Shown here in pieces: positions 43,851 to 54,664 of a stretch of DNA of 64,000 bases (position 1 is its first letter; each line of letters begins with the position of its first letter). The stretch is from contig JAKCPI010022042.1 in assembly GCA_023213315.1 (NCBI GenBank), positions 1 to 64,000 on the forward strand. The letters run 5' to 3'. A program made the translations under genes and the position numbers. The stretch comes from Euborellia annulipes. Its lineage: Eukaryota; Arthropoda; Insecta; Dermaptera; Anisolabididae. The notes below the pieces were generated by a model. That model was given only the letters and a program-made list of their open reading frames with translations. It did no database searches and was not told the origin of the DNA.

Positions 43851-44706
43851 TATATTTATACGAGAAAGTAAAAGGTGAAGTGAATGTTGAGGCACTGATT
43901 AAAAAAGAGGCCGCCACAAGCTGGTCCTTGTTAGGTATTGTATGTAAGGTTCCTATTTGAAAAAAACTAACCCGAAGCATGCAACGCAGCTAGTATAATA
44001 TATATTGTATAATTTGGTATATATTGAATTTTATTTAGATCTTATAAAAATAATTTAATCTAGGAGTTGCAATCCCTTGGATTGGATATCATCTCAAAAT
44101 GCATGTAAATGATTGATTAATTAATTATCCTCTCTCTATTAAAAAATGGAAGTAAATATCTAAAGGTATCCAGGAGGTCGAAATTTGCCTGACTAGGTGA
44201 CCACCGAAGTCGGGCGACGCAGCAGTTAAATTTAAATTAAAAAAATACGAGAAATAAGTAATCCAATGGAATGAAAAAAGATTTGGATATATAAAGTGCA
44301 AGAATATTCCTATGCTTAAGTGGAATAGCCTTACTCAGGTTTGTAATCCATATGCTAAAATATAATACTTTCCTATTGTATTAGTTAACCCATCCAACAA
44401 ACACGTCCTGACTTGCATACTGACCCTTGCAAGAGAGAGCCAAATCAATTATTTGTCTTTAAATATTTTATTAAATTATAAAAATAAATGCACTTATCGC
44501 CTAGAAATAAACTTCGGACCACCTCCATATATAAAAATATTTTGTTATATTCCCACATTGGCTCCAATGAATACATTTTTATAAAATCACAACTACGTTT
44601 ATATATAATACAGTATATAAATAATAATATTTTGTGGAGCCATTTATATTTCTAATATTTAAAATAATAAACCAAGTATTAATGAACATGGAGAGATGAA
44701 ATTTAC
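43851..44706. other. No recognised gene
   Basis: A+T-rich with short GC patches (GTCGGGCGACGCAGCAG near 44212), no frame or splice evidence. Confidence 0.45.
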
Positions 44707-44871
44707 CTTTAATGTCCCTAAAGTTTAGAAGAAATCCGAATTTTTTACTGGAGCCAGATTGGACGCGTCTGCTCCAAACGACGCCATGTTCCAAATGAGG
44801 GATGGCATTTTTAACACGGAAGGTGCTTCGTCTATCACTGCCCCCAGGCTACTGAAGCCTCTTTGATTTTG
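44707..44871 (-). CDS. Candidate exon, product unknown
   Basis: Acceptor CTTTATATTTAATAG and donor TTAAAG|GTAAATTTC enclose 165 nt. One frame reads QNQRGFSSLGAVIDEAPSVL, KMPSLIWNMASFGADASNLA and PVKNSDFF before TAA at 44725, so if this frame is used the exon is terminal or the ATG in GGAACATGGCGTCG starts a short frame. A second frame, SDRRSTFRVKNAIPHLEHGV onward, stays open through the donor. Composition is protein-like and CpG-bearing. The choice of frame is unsettled and the family is unknown. Confidence 0.35.
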
Positions 44872-45126
44872 CTATTAAATATAAAGGAAGTTTTTCTAAT
44901 TGATTTAGCATGTAGACTCGAATTCCAGCTGGTCTATGAGGATAGATAGCCAATGGGGTGCCATCTTCGGACTGAGCCTCCGAGAGTGGGGGAGAGAAGG
45001 GGGTGGGGACCGAATTCTATACTAATAGATAATTGGCAACGATCCAAATTATTTCAATTAGAAAGAATATAAATTATTAAAAAATAAAATCATTTTAATT
45101 TAAAGAGAAAGTAAAAATCCTCTCTT

Positions 45127-45300
45127 TAAAAAAACTCTGGTGTGATGGTAGCACAGCACACAACTTTCTCTTACCTTCGGTAATCGAAAGTTGTGTTCTG
45201 TGCTTGTTACACCAGATTTTTTGTGTCGACATATATTTAGTTTGCGACAGTAAGGTACATTTGAATTTCTAGATGTAAAATTTATAAGCATGGGACACCA
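45127..45300 (-). mobile_element. Family A fragment
   Basis: Hairpin CTCTGGTGTGATGGTAGC ... GTTACACCAGA and adjoining block. Preceded by GAGAAAGTAAAAATCC at 45104, so again a family A-type end abuts it. Confidence 0.82.
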
Positions 45301-45589
45301 AATTTTTTATTTTAATGTCTAAATAAAGAAAAAAAAAAGTATTTTTTTAAAAACTTGTAAATTCTCCACCCCCTTTCCTACCCCTGTCTCTGATGACATA
45401 TATAAAATACTTAATAATTAATTTAATACTCGAAAAACTCTGAGAAAAATTTAAAATCGAATTTTTCATAATTTTTTTTTCTATTAATTTGGGTTACCTT
45501 TTATAGTGAGGTGCTCCAAGGGGTAAGAAGTTTGTTGATAAGATCGGGGTAAGTTGTATTATTATTCACTTTAAAATAAATCCATGCAC
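45301..45589. other. No recognised gene
   Basis: Homopolymer-rich. CCACCCCCTTTCCTACCCC at about 45367 is the only unusual patch. Confidence 0.4.
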
Positions 45590-45659
45590 AATAGTAAGAA
45601 AGACGTGAGCGGCGCAAGGCATGGCCTGACTAGAACTTGTCTGAGTCAGTCAGTCTCTC
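45590..45659 (-). other. Exon-like segment after a strong acceptor
   Basis: Minus strand TTATTTTTCTTTTTCAG precedes GAGAGACTGACTGACTCAGA. Frames close quickly (ERLTDSDKF then stop), and an ATG (MPCAAHVFLTIVHGFILK, then stop) lies further in. It could be a 5' UTR exon or a terminal exon. No donor is convincing. Confidence 0.3.
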
Positions 45660-45909
45660 CTGAAAAAGAAAAATAAATAAATTTTACAATTCCCATTTGA
45701 ATAAAAAATAAAAAAATACTTTTTACTCTAATCTAACATTTTTTAATAGGTTGAAAAAATATCAAAAGACGATAATCAATTGACTTACATTGATATATTT
45801 TTCATATATGAAGTCTTATAGACATTGAGAAGGCTAGGAGAATTGAAGTGTAAAAATAGATTTCACATATGAACCTAAAAATACAAAAAAAAAAATATGG
45901 GGATTGACT

Positions 45910-46775
45910 TCCCCCGAGACTTTCTCGTATATTCTTTTGGAATTACGTCTGGGTGTGTGTGTGAACACGATTGCTAAAAAACCAAAGCAGCTAGATCGAT
46001 GAAATTTGGTATATGCTCCTTACACTAAAATTGTAGATTTCTATCAACTTTTGGAGTAAATACGTCACTTGGAAGTAGTACTTTACTTAAAAAGTTTTTC
46101 AAAAATTTTGAAATTTTCAATTTTTTTGTTATATTATGATAAAATACTCTATTTTAAAAAGTTTTTATTCTTTGACATTTTTACGAAAACTGAATAGTTT
46201 TTTGAAATAATCACAGAAGAAATAGAAAATATTCGTTAATTTTGATAAAAAATCAAAACAAAATCATACAGGTGTCATTAAAAAAGGGTATATATAAACA
46301 AATTCATTTGTTTATATTTGCCCTTTTTTTAATGACACCTGTATGATTTTGTTTTGATTTTTTATCAAAATTAACGAATATTTTCTATTTCTTCTGTGAT
46401 TATTTCAAAAACTATCCAGTTTTCGAAAAAATGTCAAAGAATAAAAACTTTTTAAAATAGAGTATTTTATCATATATAACAAAAAAATTGAAAATTTCAA
46501 AATTTTGAAAAAACTTTTTAAGTAAAGTACTACTCCAAGTGACGTATTTACTCCAAAAGTTGATAGAAATCTACAATTTTAGTGTAAGGAGCATATACAA
46601 ATTTCATCGATCTAGCTGCTTTGGTTTTAAGATGTGTCCACACACACACACACAGACATAATGCCAAAAATGGTATTTTTGGACTCAGGGAGGTCTAAAA
46701 CGTGGAGAAACATCAAAATCTCGAAGTCGAATTTTTTTACGATTACATAACTTTCTCTATACGAGAAAGTAAAAA
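45910..46775. mobile_element. Family C foldback element, 0.87 kb palindrome
   Basis: Two arms of about 390 bp meet near 46308 with almost no spacer (ATAAACAAATTCATTTGTTTATAT). Outer ends are ACTTTCTCGTATA and TATACGAGAAAGT. Arms include CCAAAGCAGCTAGATCGATG, AAGTAGTACTTTACTT and AATGACACCTGTATGATTTT, shared with 3841-4790 and 37475-37930. The ends resemble those of family A. Confidence 0.85.
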
Positions 46776-47025
46776 GTAAAAAAATTGATTAGATTTAAAA
46801 TATCAAGTATAATGGGGTGAGGAACAAAGCACTGGATAATAATAAAAATTAAATTAAAATTAGTGTGAAAGAAATATAGATAACCTATTAATGTCATCAA
46901 GGGATTGCAAATAGATATTCTATTATTTTACATTAAAATATGCATACAAAATAGGCCCTATAATTTTTTCGAAAAAATATAATTTCTTGCCAAAGGTAAT
47001 AATGAAATAAACGAAATATGAATAC
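46776..47025. other. A+T-rich DNA beside the candidate exon
   Basis: Would be intron if 47026-47136 is an exon. Nothing else seen. Confidence 0.4.
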
Positions 47026-47136
47026 CTTGGATTGTGTGAGGACGCTGGATGTTGCATTGCATGGAATGGCGGCTTTCCTTTGATCTCGTTGCAAATGCAA
47101 AGAGTACCAAACAATTAGACAAGATGGTCGGAGCAT
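47026..47136 (-). CDS. Candidate coding exon starting with ATG, product unknown
   Basis: Minus strand: a T-rich tract ending TTTTTTTTTAAG is followed at once by ATG, and 111 nt later by CAATCCAAG|GTATTC, a good donor. The exon is exactly 37 codons: MLRPSCLIVWYSLHLQRDQR then KAAIPCNATSSVLTQSK, phase 0 at the end. Starting an exon exactly at ATG after an acceptor is common for genes with a separate 5' UTR exon. The frame remains open past the donor, but there it becomes A/T-driven. The product is unknown. It lies upstream, on the same strand, of the segments at 45.6, 44.8 and 42-38 kb and could belong to the same gene. Confidence 0.45.
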
Positions 47137-47267
47137 CTTAAAAAAAAATTCAAATAAATTAAAATAATAGGAATTTCCAAAATTTATAATATTTAAAAGA
47201 TTAATTCAAAAATCAGAAAAGGATATATATTTTTTTTAACTAAATCAAAGAATAATTTTTTCATTTT

Positions 47268-47450
47268 TACTTTCTCTTACCTCTATATATGTTAATATTT
47301 AGAGAGAGAAAGTAGTGGATTCATGTCAAAAATTCGATGTCAAGATTTTGATGGATATACACGTTTTGAGGTCCCCTGAATCAAAAAAAGTGGTTTTCGC
47401 GACATGGTCTGTCTGTGGGTGTGTGTTCAATTTAAATTGAGCTAGGTACA
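47268..47450 (+). mobile_element. Family A left-end fragment
   Basis: TTTTTACTTTCTCTTACC through ATGGTCTGTCTGTGGGTGTG to TTTAAATTGAGCTAGG, then truncated. Confidence 0.82.
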
Positions 47451-47473
47451 AGGCATTTTGAAAATATAGAAAA

Positions 47474-47720
47474 CAGGGGCGGATTAAAGTGGGGGCGGTG
47501 GGGGCGATCGCCCCCCCCCCCCTCCGAGAAGAAATTCAAAAAGTTATAAAAATTATTAATCTAAAGAAATTATGATTTCCGCTCTTTAATTTCAATTGAA
47601 TTTGATACCTATCAATTTAATAGGAAAGGGGTCTAAATGGCCATAGATGCCGACAAAGTCCTTAAATAAAAAAAAAAAAACCGCCCCCCCCCCCGACTAA
47701 ATTGCATTAATCCGCCACTG
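47474..47720. mobile_element. Non-autonomous hAT element with a captured SINE piece, 247 bp
   Basis: Ends CAGGGGCGGATTAA and inverse of CAGTGGCGGATTAA, with identical 8-bp ATAGAAAA on both sides (47466-47473, 47721-47728). Long G and C runs lie inside the ends. The middle (about 47570-47675) is a SINE S2 body: ATTTCAATTGAATTTGATAC, GGGTCTAAATGGCC, GATGCCGACAAAGTCC, poly-A. Confidence 0.92.
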
Positions 47721-47939
47721 ATAGAAAATGGCCTCTCCTTAAATACGCTCCAGTCTAGAGACATAAATAACATATAGGACAAAAATGTATAAAAGAATCG
47801 TTCTGAAAGCTGATTATTGTCCTAGTAAGTATCCCAAACTTGGTTCATTTTAGGCATTTTTGGGGAGGTTTAGAGGATGCCGAAGCAATTCTTCTTCCAA
47901 TAATATATAAATTAAAAGGGTTCTCATCTCGTTGACAAA

Positions 47940-48128
47940 ATCACCAGACTGGCGCCAGCTATCTATCAACACCTCCATGTTGAGTTACTTTTTATTCATC
48001 GTAATTCTCCTCCTTGAGTATTTATTTCTAGCTGGTTAACTAATCTTCTATATCGTTTGAACCAACCTAATTTAGTTTGCGCTTATCTTGAGGAGGGATT
48101 CTCTGCATCCATCATTGAGAGGAATTTC
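47940..48128 (-). repeat. SINE family M fragment
   Basis: TTCTCCTCCTTGAGTATTTA, CTAGCTGGTTAACTAATCTT and GAGGAGGGATTCTCTGCATC match the body of the copy at 14240-14738. Confidence 0.6.
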
Positions 48129-48182
48129 TTAAGAACTTTGTGTATCTGGAAAATCTAACTTTTAAATTTTTTGATTCCATAT

Positions 48183-49030
48183 ACAAAAAATCTGGTGTAA
48201 CTGGTCGCGCAGTACACCACTTTCTCTTACCTTCGGTAATCGAAAGTTGTGTTCTGTCACACCAGATTTTTTGTGTCGACTTATATTTAGTTTCCACCTA
48301 TATACATGTATTAGAATTCAAGATGTAAACATGAGAAAATATTTATATTTTGTTACCATGGCAACCATTTCTCCTATCTTTTCTATGATACAAGTACAGT
48401 GAGGGACAATATTAAGTCCCACCCATGCGTTTTCTACTTGTGATTATTTCTTTGTTTTTATAAAAGAAAATGAAAATCTTTATTGGAAATTTTCTAGGTT
48501 TGAACCATGAAAGTTTCCAATAAAAAATATATAATATTTTTTTAAAAACAATGAAATAATCACAAGTAGAAAACGCATAGCTGGACTTAATTATACTCTA
48601 CAAGAGTAAAGTGGTTATCATAAGATTTCAAGGGCAAAATGAGAATTTACACTTTAAAGAGAATCTAAAAAATTGATTTTTGAATTTTGATCAAAATTGA
48701 TGGAGCAAATTTTGAGAAAATCGAAAAAAACTGAAAAAGTACATCAGTAAAATACTAGTACTTTTTGGCCGATTTTGTTTAAAAGCTTATTTTCACGCTC
48801 CAGGGGGATGTCTAATTTAAATATAAAATTTCAGCCCCAGAGCTCAATTGCTTCATACTTAAAATTAAACACATACAGATAGACAGAGCATGTTGCAAAA
48901 ACCACTTTTTTGGACTCATGAGACCTCAAAACGTTGATATCAAAATCTAGGCATAGAATTTTTGACATTAATCCAATATTTTCTCTCTCTATATATATTA
49001 CATATATAAATAGGTAAGAGAAAGTAAAAT
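48183..49030 (-). mobile_element. Family A full-length copy split by a mariner MITE
   Basis: Hairpin TCTGGTGTAACTGG ... TCACACCAGA, GTTACCATGGCAAC at 48352, then the family E MITE at 48395-48593 inserted at ATACAAG|TA, then the remaining arm to GGTAAGAGAAAGTAAAAT. Confidence 0.88.
48395..48593. mobile_element. Tc1/mariner-type MITE (family E), copy 4
   Basis: TACAGTGAGGGACAATATTA at the left. The right end is decayed after CGCATAGCTGGACTTAATTA. It sits at nearly the same point of family A as the copy at 16331. Confidence 0.85.
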
Positions 49031-49590
49031 GAATTAATTTTTTCACTGATTCTCCTTGATATGAATCTTTTTTTTTTCTCTTCATTGCTTGAAGGTTTCG
49101 AATCGCCAAAAAGTTTCCTTTGTCTGACAAAGGAGAGATAGGATGGGATCAAGGTCGAAGACTAATTGTCGTGAAATTTCTATATAAATATATTAATCTA
49201 TTCAGGGAATGTACCTCAATAAATAAATTGGATATCTAGAATCAATTAAGCTCTATTTCGGTTTTTAAAGAATTTAGATTATATATATATTAATAAGTCA
49301 TTTGAATCGAAAAGTATACATCACCTGCTAACTTAATAAAAGTTAGTAAAAATTGCATTATAAATTAATTTTGAATTTTGAAATATTAGAGTCAATTATT
49401 TTGTTCAAAAGTCTATCAAAATCTAAAAAACTGGTGTGCTGTGCTTGTCACACTAGATTTTTTGTGTCGACATATATATAGTTTTCTCCACATATTAGAA
49501 TTCAAGATGTACAATGTGTAAACATGGGGAAATATTTGTATTTTGTTACCATGGCAATCATATTCCTATCTTTCCCAAGAAGTACAAGAG

Positions 49591-50028
49591 TCTGGTAGCG
49601 CGCCTGCCTTGTATACCAAGGGTCGAGGGTTCGGGTCCCAGGCAGTCCGATTTGGATACCAAATGGCTTAAATAAGAGAATGCCTGGACCCCAATATATA
49701 TATATATATATATCGACGCTCTCAGTAGAAAAGTGTCTAACTCACCTTTTTTTTGAAAATTATTTTTTTGTATTTTCTGTTGAAAAATACCATTCTGCTT
49801 TTGCCCTGAACTGGGTAAGAGCGTAATTCAAATTTTTCAGTTCGAAAAGTGTTTAACATTGGCTCTAACAATGACAATGAAATGTTTTTTGGCTCTCCTG
49901 AAAAATAAACAAAAATGGTGTTAGCTAATTAGAACGTCGATATATATATATTCATAACGGTTATCGTAAAGTTATCTTATATAGCCTAAGTTGCCGAAAA
50001 GACTGTGTGAATGGGAAAAAAGAAAAAA
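49591..50028 (+). repeat. SINE S1 in family A, with a 10-bp target duplication
   Basis: 5'-truncated SINE S1 starting TCTGGTAGCGCGCCTGC with box B GGTTCGGGTCCC and ending GACTGTGTGAATGGG and A-rich sequence. AAGTACAAGA is present on both sides (about 49580 and 50029), as expected for LINE-driven insertion. The host sequence at that point in other copies reads GAAGTACAAGAGTAAAG. Confidence 0.85.
49711..49943. mobile_element. Small inverted-repeat element inside SINE S1
   Basis: TATATCGACGCTCT at the left and the inverse of ATCGACGTTCT at the right interrupt the SINE within an AT tract. 233 bp, no coding capacity. Third level of nesting. Confidence 0.6.
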
Positions 50029-50095
50029 AAGTACAAGACTCTTCAAAGAATTTTGAGAGCAAAATGAGAATATATATTTTAAAGAGCATCTAAAC

Positions 50096-50513
50096 AAAAT
50101 TTGGTGTTGGCTGTGGCTTCCTCACAGCCGGTAGCTTTTTAATGTGACAACGTCTTGTTCTAGACTTCAAAATATTTTTACTTTCTCTTACCTATATTGA
50201 AATATATAGAGAGAAAGTATTGTTTTTTTTTACTCGTATTTTGTTCCCATTAACATACATTTCATATGTTCATACATTTTCATAGTAACAATATGTGACA
50301 GGTGGGGCCAAACTTTTATCCATTAAGGGCGACTTTGGCCAATCTTTCTAAAAATATATTTAGATTTAATGTAGCTTTTATGGTCATGTAGATATGCACC
50401 CTCGGAATTTTTTTATTTATTCTACAGTATTAGGGCTTTTCTTTCTGCACAAACTGACATCACATTTAGTCTGATCTGATTAGCCGTTCGGTATCTACAG
50501 TAGCCACGTCAAA
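50096..50513. repeat. 418-bp insert in family A, shared segment with 27.5 kb
   Basis: Contains a family A left-end piece (TTTTTACTTTCTCTTACC at 50176) and, at 50430-50505, the block CATTTAGTCTGATCTGATTA also found inverted at 27450-27525. Ends are not defined. Confidence 0.5.
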
Positions 50514-50885
50514 ATCATTGATTTTTGAACTTTAATTAAAATCGTTAGAGCAAATTTTGAGAAAATCGAAAAAAAAACTGAAAAAGTACTTAAGTAGTAG
50601 TACTTTTTAACCGATTTTGTTCAAAAGCTTCGTGTTACGTCCCAGGGGGTACCTAACTTAAATATAAAATTTCATTCTCCTGGCTATTTTCGTTCTTGAG
50701 ATATTTTGTTCACAGACACACACAGACAGACCATGTCAGAAAACCACTTTTTTGGATTCAGGGGATCTTATCAACTTGTATATCAATCAAAATCTCGAAA
50801 TTGAATTTTTGACATGAAACTAATACTTTCTCTCTTTATATCTCTATATATTAACATATATAGAGGTAAGAAAAAGTAAAAATAA

Positions 50886-51444
50886 TCAAATAGACCTACA
50901 TGTTTAATACTAGTTAGATTTAATTTGCATTTTTCTTTTTTTTGAAAATACCAAACGAAAAATGCAAGCGTTTTTTTGGAAATTTAAATATTAACATAAT
51001 TTTACGTTTGTGTGCGTGAAGGGGAGAGGAATAGGAATGTGTTTGTCCGTCTGTCCGTGGGAATCTCGAATGTTCGCATATACATCTTTCTTTTAGAGTT
51101 CTGAGAGTGAGACAGAGAGAGAATTCATCCATCCATCCATTTTATTTAATTAACTTTTGGAATGAATTTCGATCACCCAGAAGAGAAAGAGAGGGGGAGA
51201 GGTCAGCAGCCTTGGCCCTTCTCCCCGCCACCAAATCCTTTTCAAAGACCTTGACTAAAAAAAAAAAAAAAACAAATCAACCAGAAAATATAAAAAAAGA
51301 GCATGTTACAGTTAAATGGTAAACATTCACTATTATGATTAATTTATCGTATGGAATAAGTGCAACATGAAGGTATCTACCACTTCTGTGTTCGCAATAG
51401 GAGCAAACAGGATTTGTTCATTAAATAAAAATATTTAATGAAAA
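50886..51444. other. No recognised gene
   Basis: Purine-rich and CATC-repeat patches at 51100-51200. Open frames there have no motif. Confidence 0.4.
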
Positions 51445-51654
51445 CAGAGACGTATTTAGGCATTGTCCGCCTCTAGACAGGGGACTCTTGCTCCCCCCCC
51501 CCCCTATCCCTCTTCAACCACCACACAACACTGAGAAACACAAATATTTTTCTTTTGTTATTTTCCCTGGCTTTTTGATAAAAAAGAATGTGTTCGTTTA
51601 GTTTTATAATGATTATTTTTTAAAAAAATGTATACGTATTATATAAATAAGCAG

Positions 51655-52450
51655 TTTTTGTTTTCTCTTACTTCTATATATGTTAATATATAGAGAGAGA
51701 AAGTATTCAGGATTCATGTCAAAAATTCTATGCCGGATTTTGATAGATATACACGTTTTGAGGTTCGCTGAATACAAAAAAAGTCGTTTTCGCGACATTG
51801 TCTGTGAGTGTGTGTGTCTGTGAACAAGATATCTCAAGAACGAAAAGAGCTAGGAGGTTGAAATTTTATATTTAAGTTAGGCACCCCATGGGACGTGACA
51901 CAAAGCTTTTGAACAAAATCAACCAAAGAATACTAGTACTTTACTGAAGCACATTTTCAGTTTTTTTTCGATTTTCTCAAAATGCGCTCCAACAATTTTG
52001 ATTAAAGTATATAACGGATTGTGGCTGTTGTATAATTATATTAATGATATAAAGAGGATGCAGCCAGTTTTTTATTTATTATTGCAGGTATCCTCTTTAT
52101 ATCACCAATATAATTTTGATTAAAATTCAAAAATTGATTATTTTTTAGATATTCTTTAAAATGTATAATATATTCTCATTTTACCATTGAAATCTTTTGA
52201 AGACCACTTTACTCTTGTATTAATACTTCAAAGGATAGGAAAGTTAGGAAAAATGGTTTCCATGGTTACAGAATATAAATATTTTCCCATACTCATAAAT
52301 TTTACATCTTGAAAGTCGAATGTATCGCACTAAAGCCGGAAACTATATAAAAAAATAAATACATATCGATACAAAAAATCTAGTGTGACTCTTACCTGCG
52401 GTAATCGAAAGTTATGTGCTGTGTGACCAGTTACAGCAGATTTTTTTTAC
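51655..52450 (+). mobile_element. Family A copy inside the hAT-like element
   Basis: TTTTCTCTTACTTCTATATA to GTTACAGCAGATTTTTTT. At about 52003-52118 a palindromic insert (ATATAAAGAGGAT ... ATCCTCTTTATAT) duplicates the target TTTTGATTAAA. Confidence 0.85.
52003..52118. mobile_element. Small palindromic insertion in family A
   Basis: Arms TTATATTAATGATATAAAGAGGAT and the inverse flank CAGCCAGTTTTTTATTTATTATTGC. ATTTTGATTAAA is repeated on both sides. Possibly a solo Penelope-like or other foldback arm pair. Confidence 0.6.
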
Positions 52451-52539
52451 AAATTTTGCCGCTCCTAAAATATGCCGCCCCAAGTGTGTGCCCTGCCTAG
52501 TCCGCCTATTAGTAAATATGGCCCTGAATGTAAATCATT

Positions 52540-52885
52540 ATACTCTAGACTAGGACATTGGATCCTCTTTACCTCAGACAACTCTACGAGAAAAGGGACT
52601 GTGACATCCCATTCTATGGAAAGGACCTAAAGAAGTTTTCTCTCAATGATGCACTTTTCTAAAGAAATAGGCTACATGCCTCCTCAAGCTACGACAACCT
52701 CTCTTGCATATTACTATGTTGGTATAGGGTGGAAATAGAAATCGGATTAGTTTGTAATCTGAAAATGAACCCAGGAGGAGTTAGAGGTAGGAAATAAAAA
52801 ACTTCATGGGGTTTCGGCAAAGGATCGGTTGGGTACTCGTGTTTCTGCCCGCACCTAAAGTAAATAAACGGGGGATCTAGGTATG
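52540..52885 (+). repeat. SINE family M, forward copy
   Basis: CATCCCATTCTATGGAAAGG, ATAGGCTACATGCCTCCTC and ATAAACGGGGGATCTAGG match the inverse of the copies at 10355 and 14240. Head not preserved. Confidence 0.7.
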
Positions 52886-53305
52886 AAATTTAAATAATAA
52901 TAATAAAATAATATTAAATATATTCTGAACAAAAAGATAAAATTCAACAAAATTCTGACTACTCTTCTGTTATTATAAAAGAATTTCCGTATTTTAATGA
53001 AGATGTTTTAGTGATTAAGATTCATTGAATGAAGTTGTTTATAAGTGGAATATATTACTGAATCCTTTTTATGCGTGGTAATATATTTTCTGTTTCTTGA
53101 CAATTAACACAATCTCGTTTTTCCTGAGTTGCCAACAAATCAAATCATATAAACATTTTTCTTTATTAGAAAAGAGACAGGATGATTGTGAGGAATGTTG
53201 CTTTAATAATAACAAAAATATTATTATCTAATTTCTTTTATATTGTCTTTTTTTATTGATATGGTGGTTTTAATATAGAGATGCATTTTTACCGTGGTAC
53301 TAACT
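52886..53305. other. A+T-rich DNA, nothing recognised
   Basis: No gene signal noticed. Confidence 0.5.
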
Positions 53306-53307
53306 CT

Positions 53308-53494
53308 AACTTGCTAGGGAAAAAATATAAATATTTTTTTATGTTTATAAATTTTACATCTTAAATTTTAATGTGCCGAATTGCCGGAACTATGTCGACA
53401 CAAAAAATCTGGCCTGACAAGCACAAAACACAACTTTCAATTATCGAAGGGAGGTGAAAGTTGTGAGACGTGTGACCAGTCACATCAGATTTTT
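53308..53494 (+). mobile_element. Family A right-end fragment
   Basis: AATATAAATATTTTTTTATG through CTATGTCGACACAAAAAATC and hairpin TCTGGCCTGAC ... GTCACATCAGA. A direct duplication of TTTGAAAACGCCTCAGGTTTT follows at 53497 and 53538. Confidence 0.8.
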
Positions 53495-53859
53495 TCAATT
53501 TGAAAACGCCTCAGGTTTTACTTGATAAAATTATTTCAATTTGAAAACGCCTCAGGTTTTTTTTATTATTATTATGGTATGAATTTAATATATTCAAGAT
53601 AAAAAAAGTTAATAGTTTATATTTTCTTTAGGGGGATAGGTCGGAGATTAAATTGGAGAGGAAATTTTTTTCCAAATTAGGAAATATGGAAATGTTTTCA
53701 GCTTGTTTTCAATCGTAAATAGAGGAATTTTCTTGGCAGTATAGGTAGCGATTTATGATTGGGAGAAGGAGGGTGAATATAGAAGATAAATAATCTTGTT
53801 AGAAAAAATTTTTAAGATATTTATTGTTAGAATTCCAAAAAAAAGTGACAACATAGAAT

Positions 53860-54335
53860 CAGGGGCGTATATAAGGGAGGGTCGAGAGCCCTCTCTACCG
53901 AAATTTTTCAAATCTATATACATACAGTATATACTGGTATGTGGCCAATAACTATATTTTTTATTAAAATGTGCGAAAACTTTGGTTCTGGTGGCGATGA
54001 ACAAGAGAATAAAAACGATGTTTTTTTTATGTTGGATTTATTGTAAAGTGCGTCGCATAAATAAAAGTAACATAAAAATGAAATATATTAATATATAATT
54101 CTAATAAAATTTTTGTCTTTGAGAGGGGCGAAACCCTTGGGATTCAGGTGAAAATGGAAAAATTTGGATATAAAAAATAAAAAAATTTAACGAAAATTTG
54201 TCTTAGAGAGGAGGGCCTGGGCCCTCAGGTATATCTGATATTTGAAAATATTTTTTGTATATGGAGGGGGGTATGAGTTATGTGAGTTAGGCCATTCCCC
54301 CCGCCCTCCGAAAAAAATTTCTATATACGCCCCTA
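53860..54335. mobile_element. Non-autonomous hAT-like element, 476 bp
   Basis: Ends CAGGGGCGTATATA and inverse of TAGGGGCGTATATA, with CATAGAAT (left) and TATAGAAT (right) outside, 7 of 8 bases alike. The inside has GGGCCCTCAGG and AAATTTTCATT-type units akin to the 42721 minisatellite. Confidence 0.82.
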
Positions 54336-54478
54336 TATAGAATAGAAAATATAAATATAATACAAATATAGACAATGGACCATCTGGAACTCTCTCCCCG
54401 AAATCGCCACCTATGCTAAGAATATGCAAATAAATATTATTTAATTTTGTAATTTTGTATTAATTAAAATGCAGAAGC

Positions 54479-54664
54479 TTACTTCGGAATAGTGAAGTCA
54501 TCGATTTCTTCTTTTATTATGTTGATCGCCTTCAATTCTGCATTTTCTTTTGTGCTTTCAATTTCTTTGAAATAATAATAGTCGTACTCCCAACTCGATG
54601 ATAATTTTTAAAACACCTTTTCTTCCAGACCTTCATCCTTTTTTCTTGATTCAATGCCGATTCC
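54479..54664 (-). pseudogene. Coding remnant with an internal stop, product unknown
   Basis: Minus strand frame ending TAA at 54479 reads ...GIESRKKDEGLEEKVF, stop (54608-54610), then KLSSSWEYDYYYFKEIESTK and ENAELKAINIIKEEIDDFTIPK. The part after the internal stop (43 codons) has highly protein-like composition and GC-containing codons. The same frame continues sensibly before the stop. Either this is a decayed terminal exon, or the true acceptor lies after the internal stop and the upstream match is chance. I do not recognise the family. Confidence 0.4.

Larger units (their letters stand above)
49425..50885 (-). mobile_element. Family A element broken by three further insertions
   Basis: Pieces at 49425-49590, 50029-50095 and 50514-50885 follow one another in the order of a single family A copy and end AGGTAAGAAAAAGTAAAAA. 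Between them lie a SINE S1 (49591-50028), itself carrying a MITE, and a 418-bp insert (50096-50513). Confidence 0.82.
51445..52526. mobile_element. hAT-like element holding a family A copy
   Basis: Ends CAGAGACGTATTTAGGC and the inverse of CAGGGCCATATTTACTAATAGG, with similar 8-mers AATGAAAA and AATGTAAA outside. C run at 51493. Interior boundary sequences (CTTCAACCACC, TTTTGCCGC) match the element at 57589-57932. Family A occupies 51655-52450. Confidence 0.7.
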
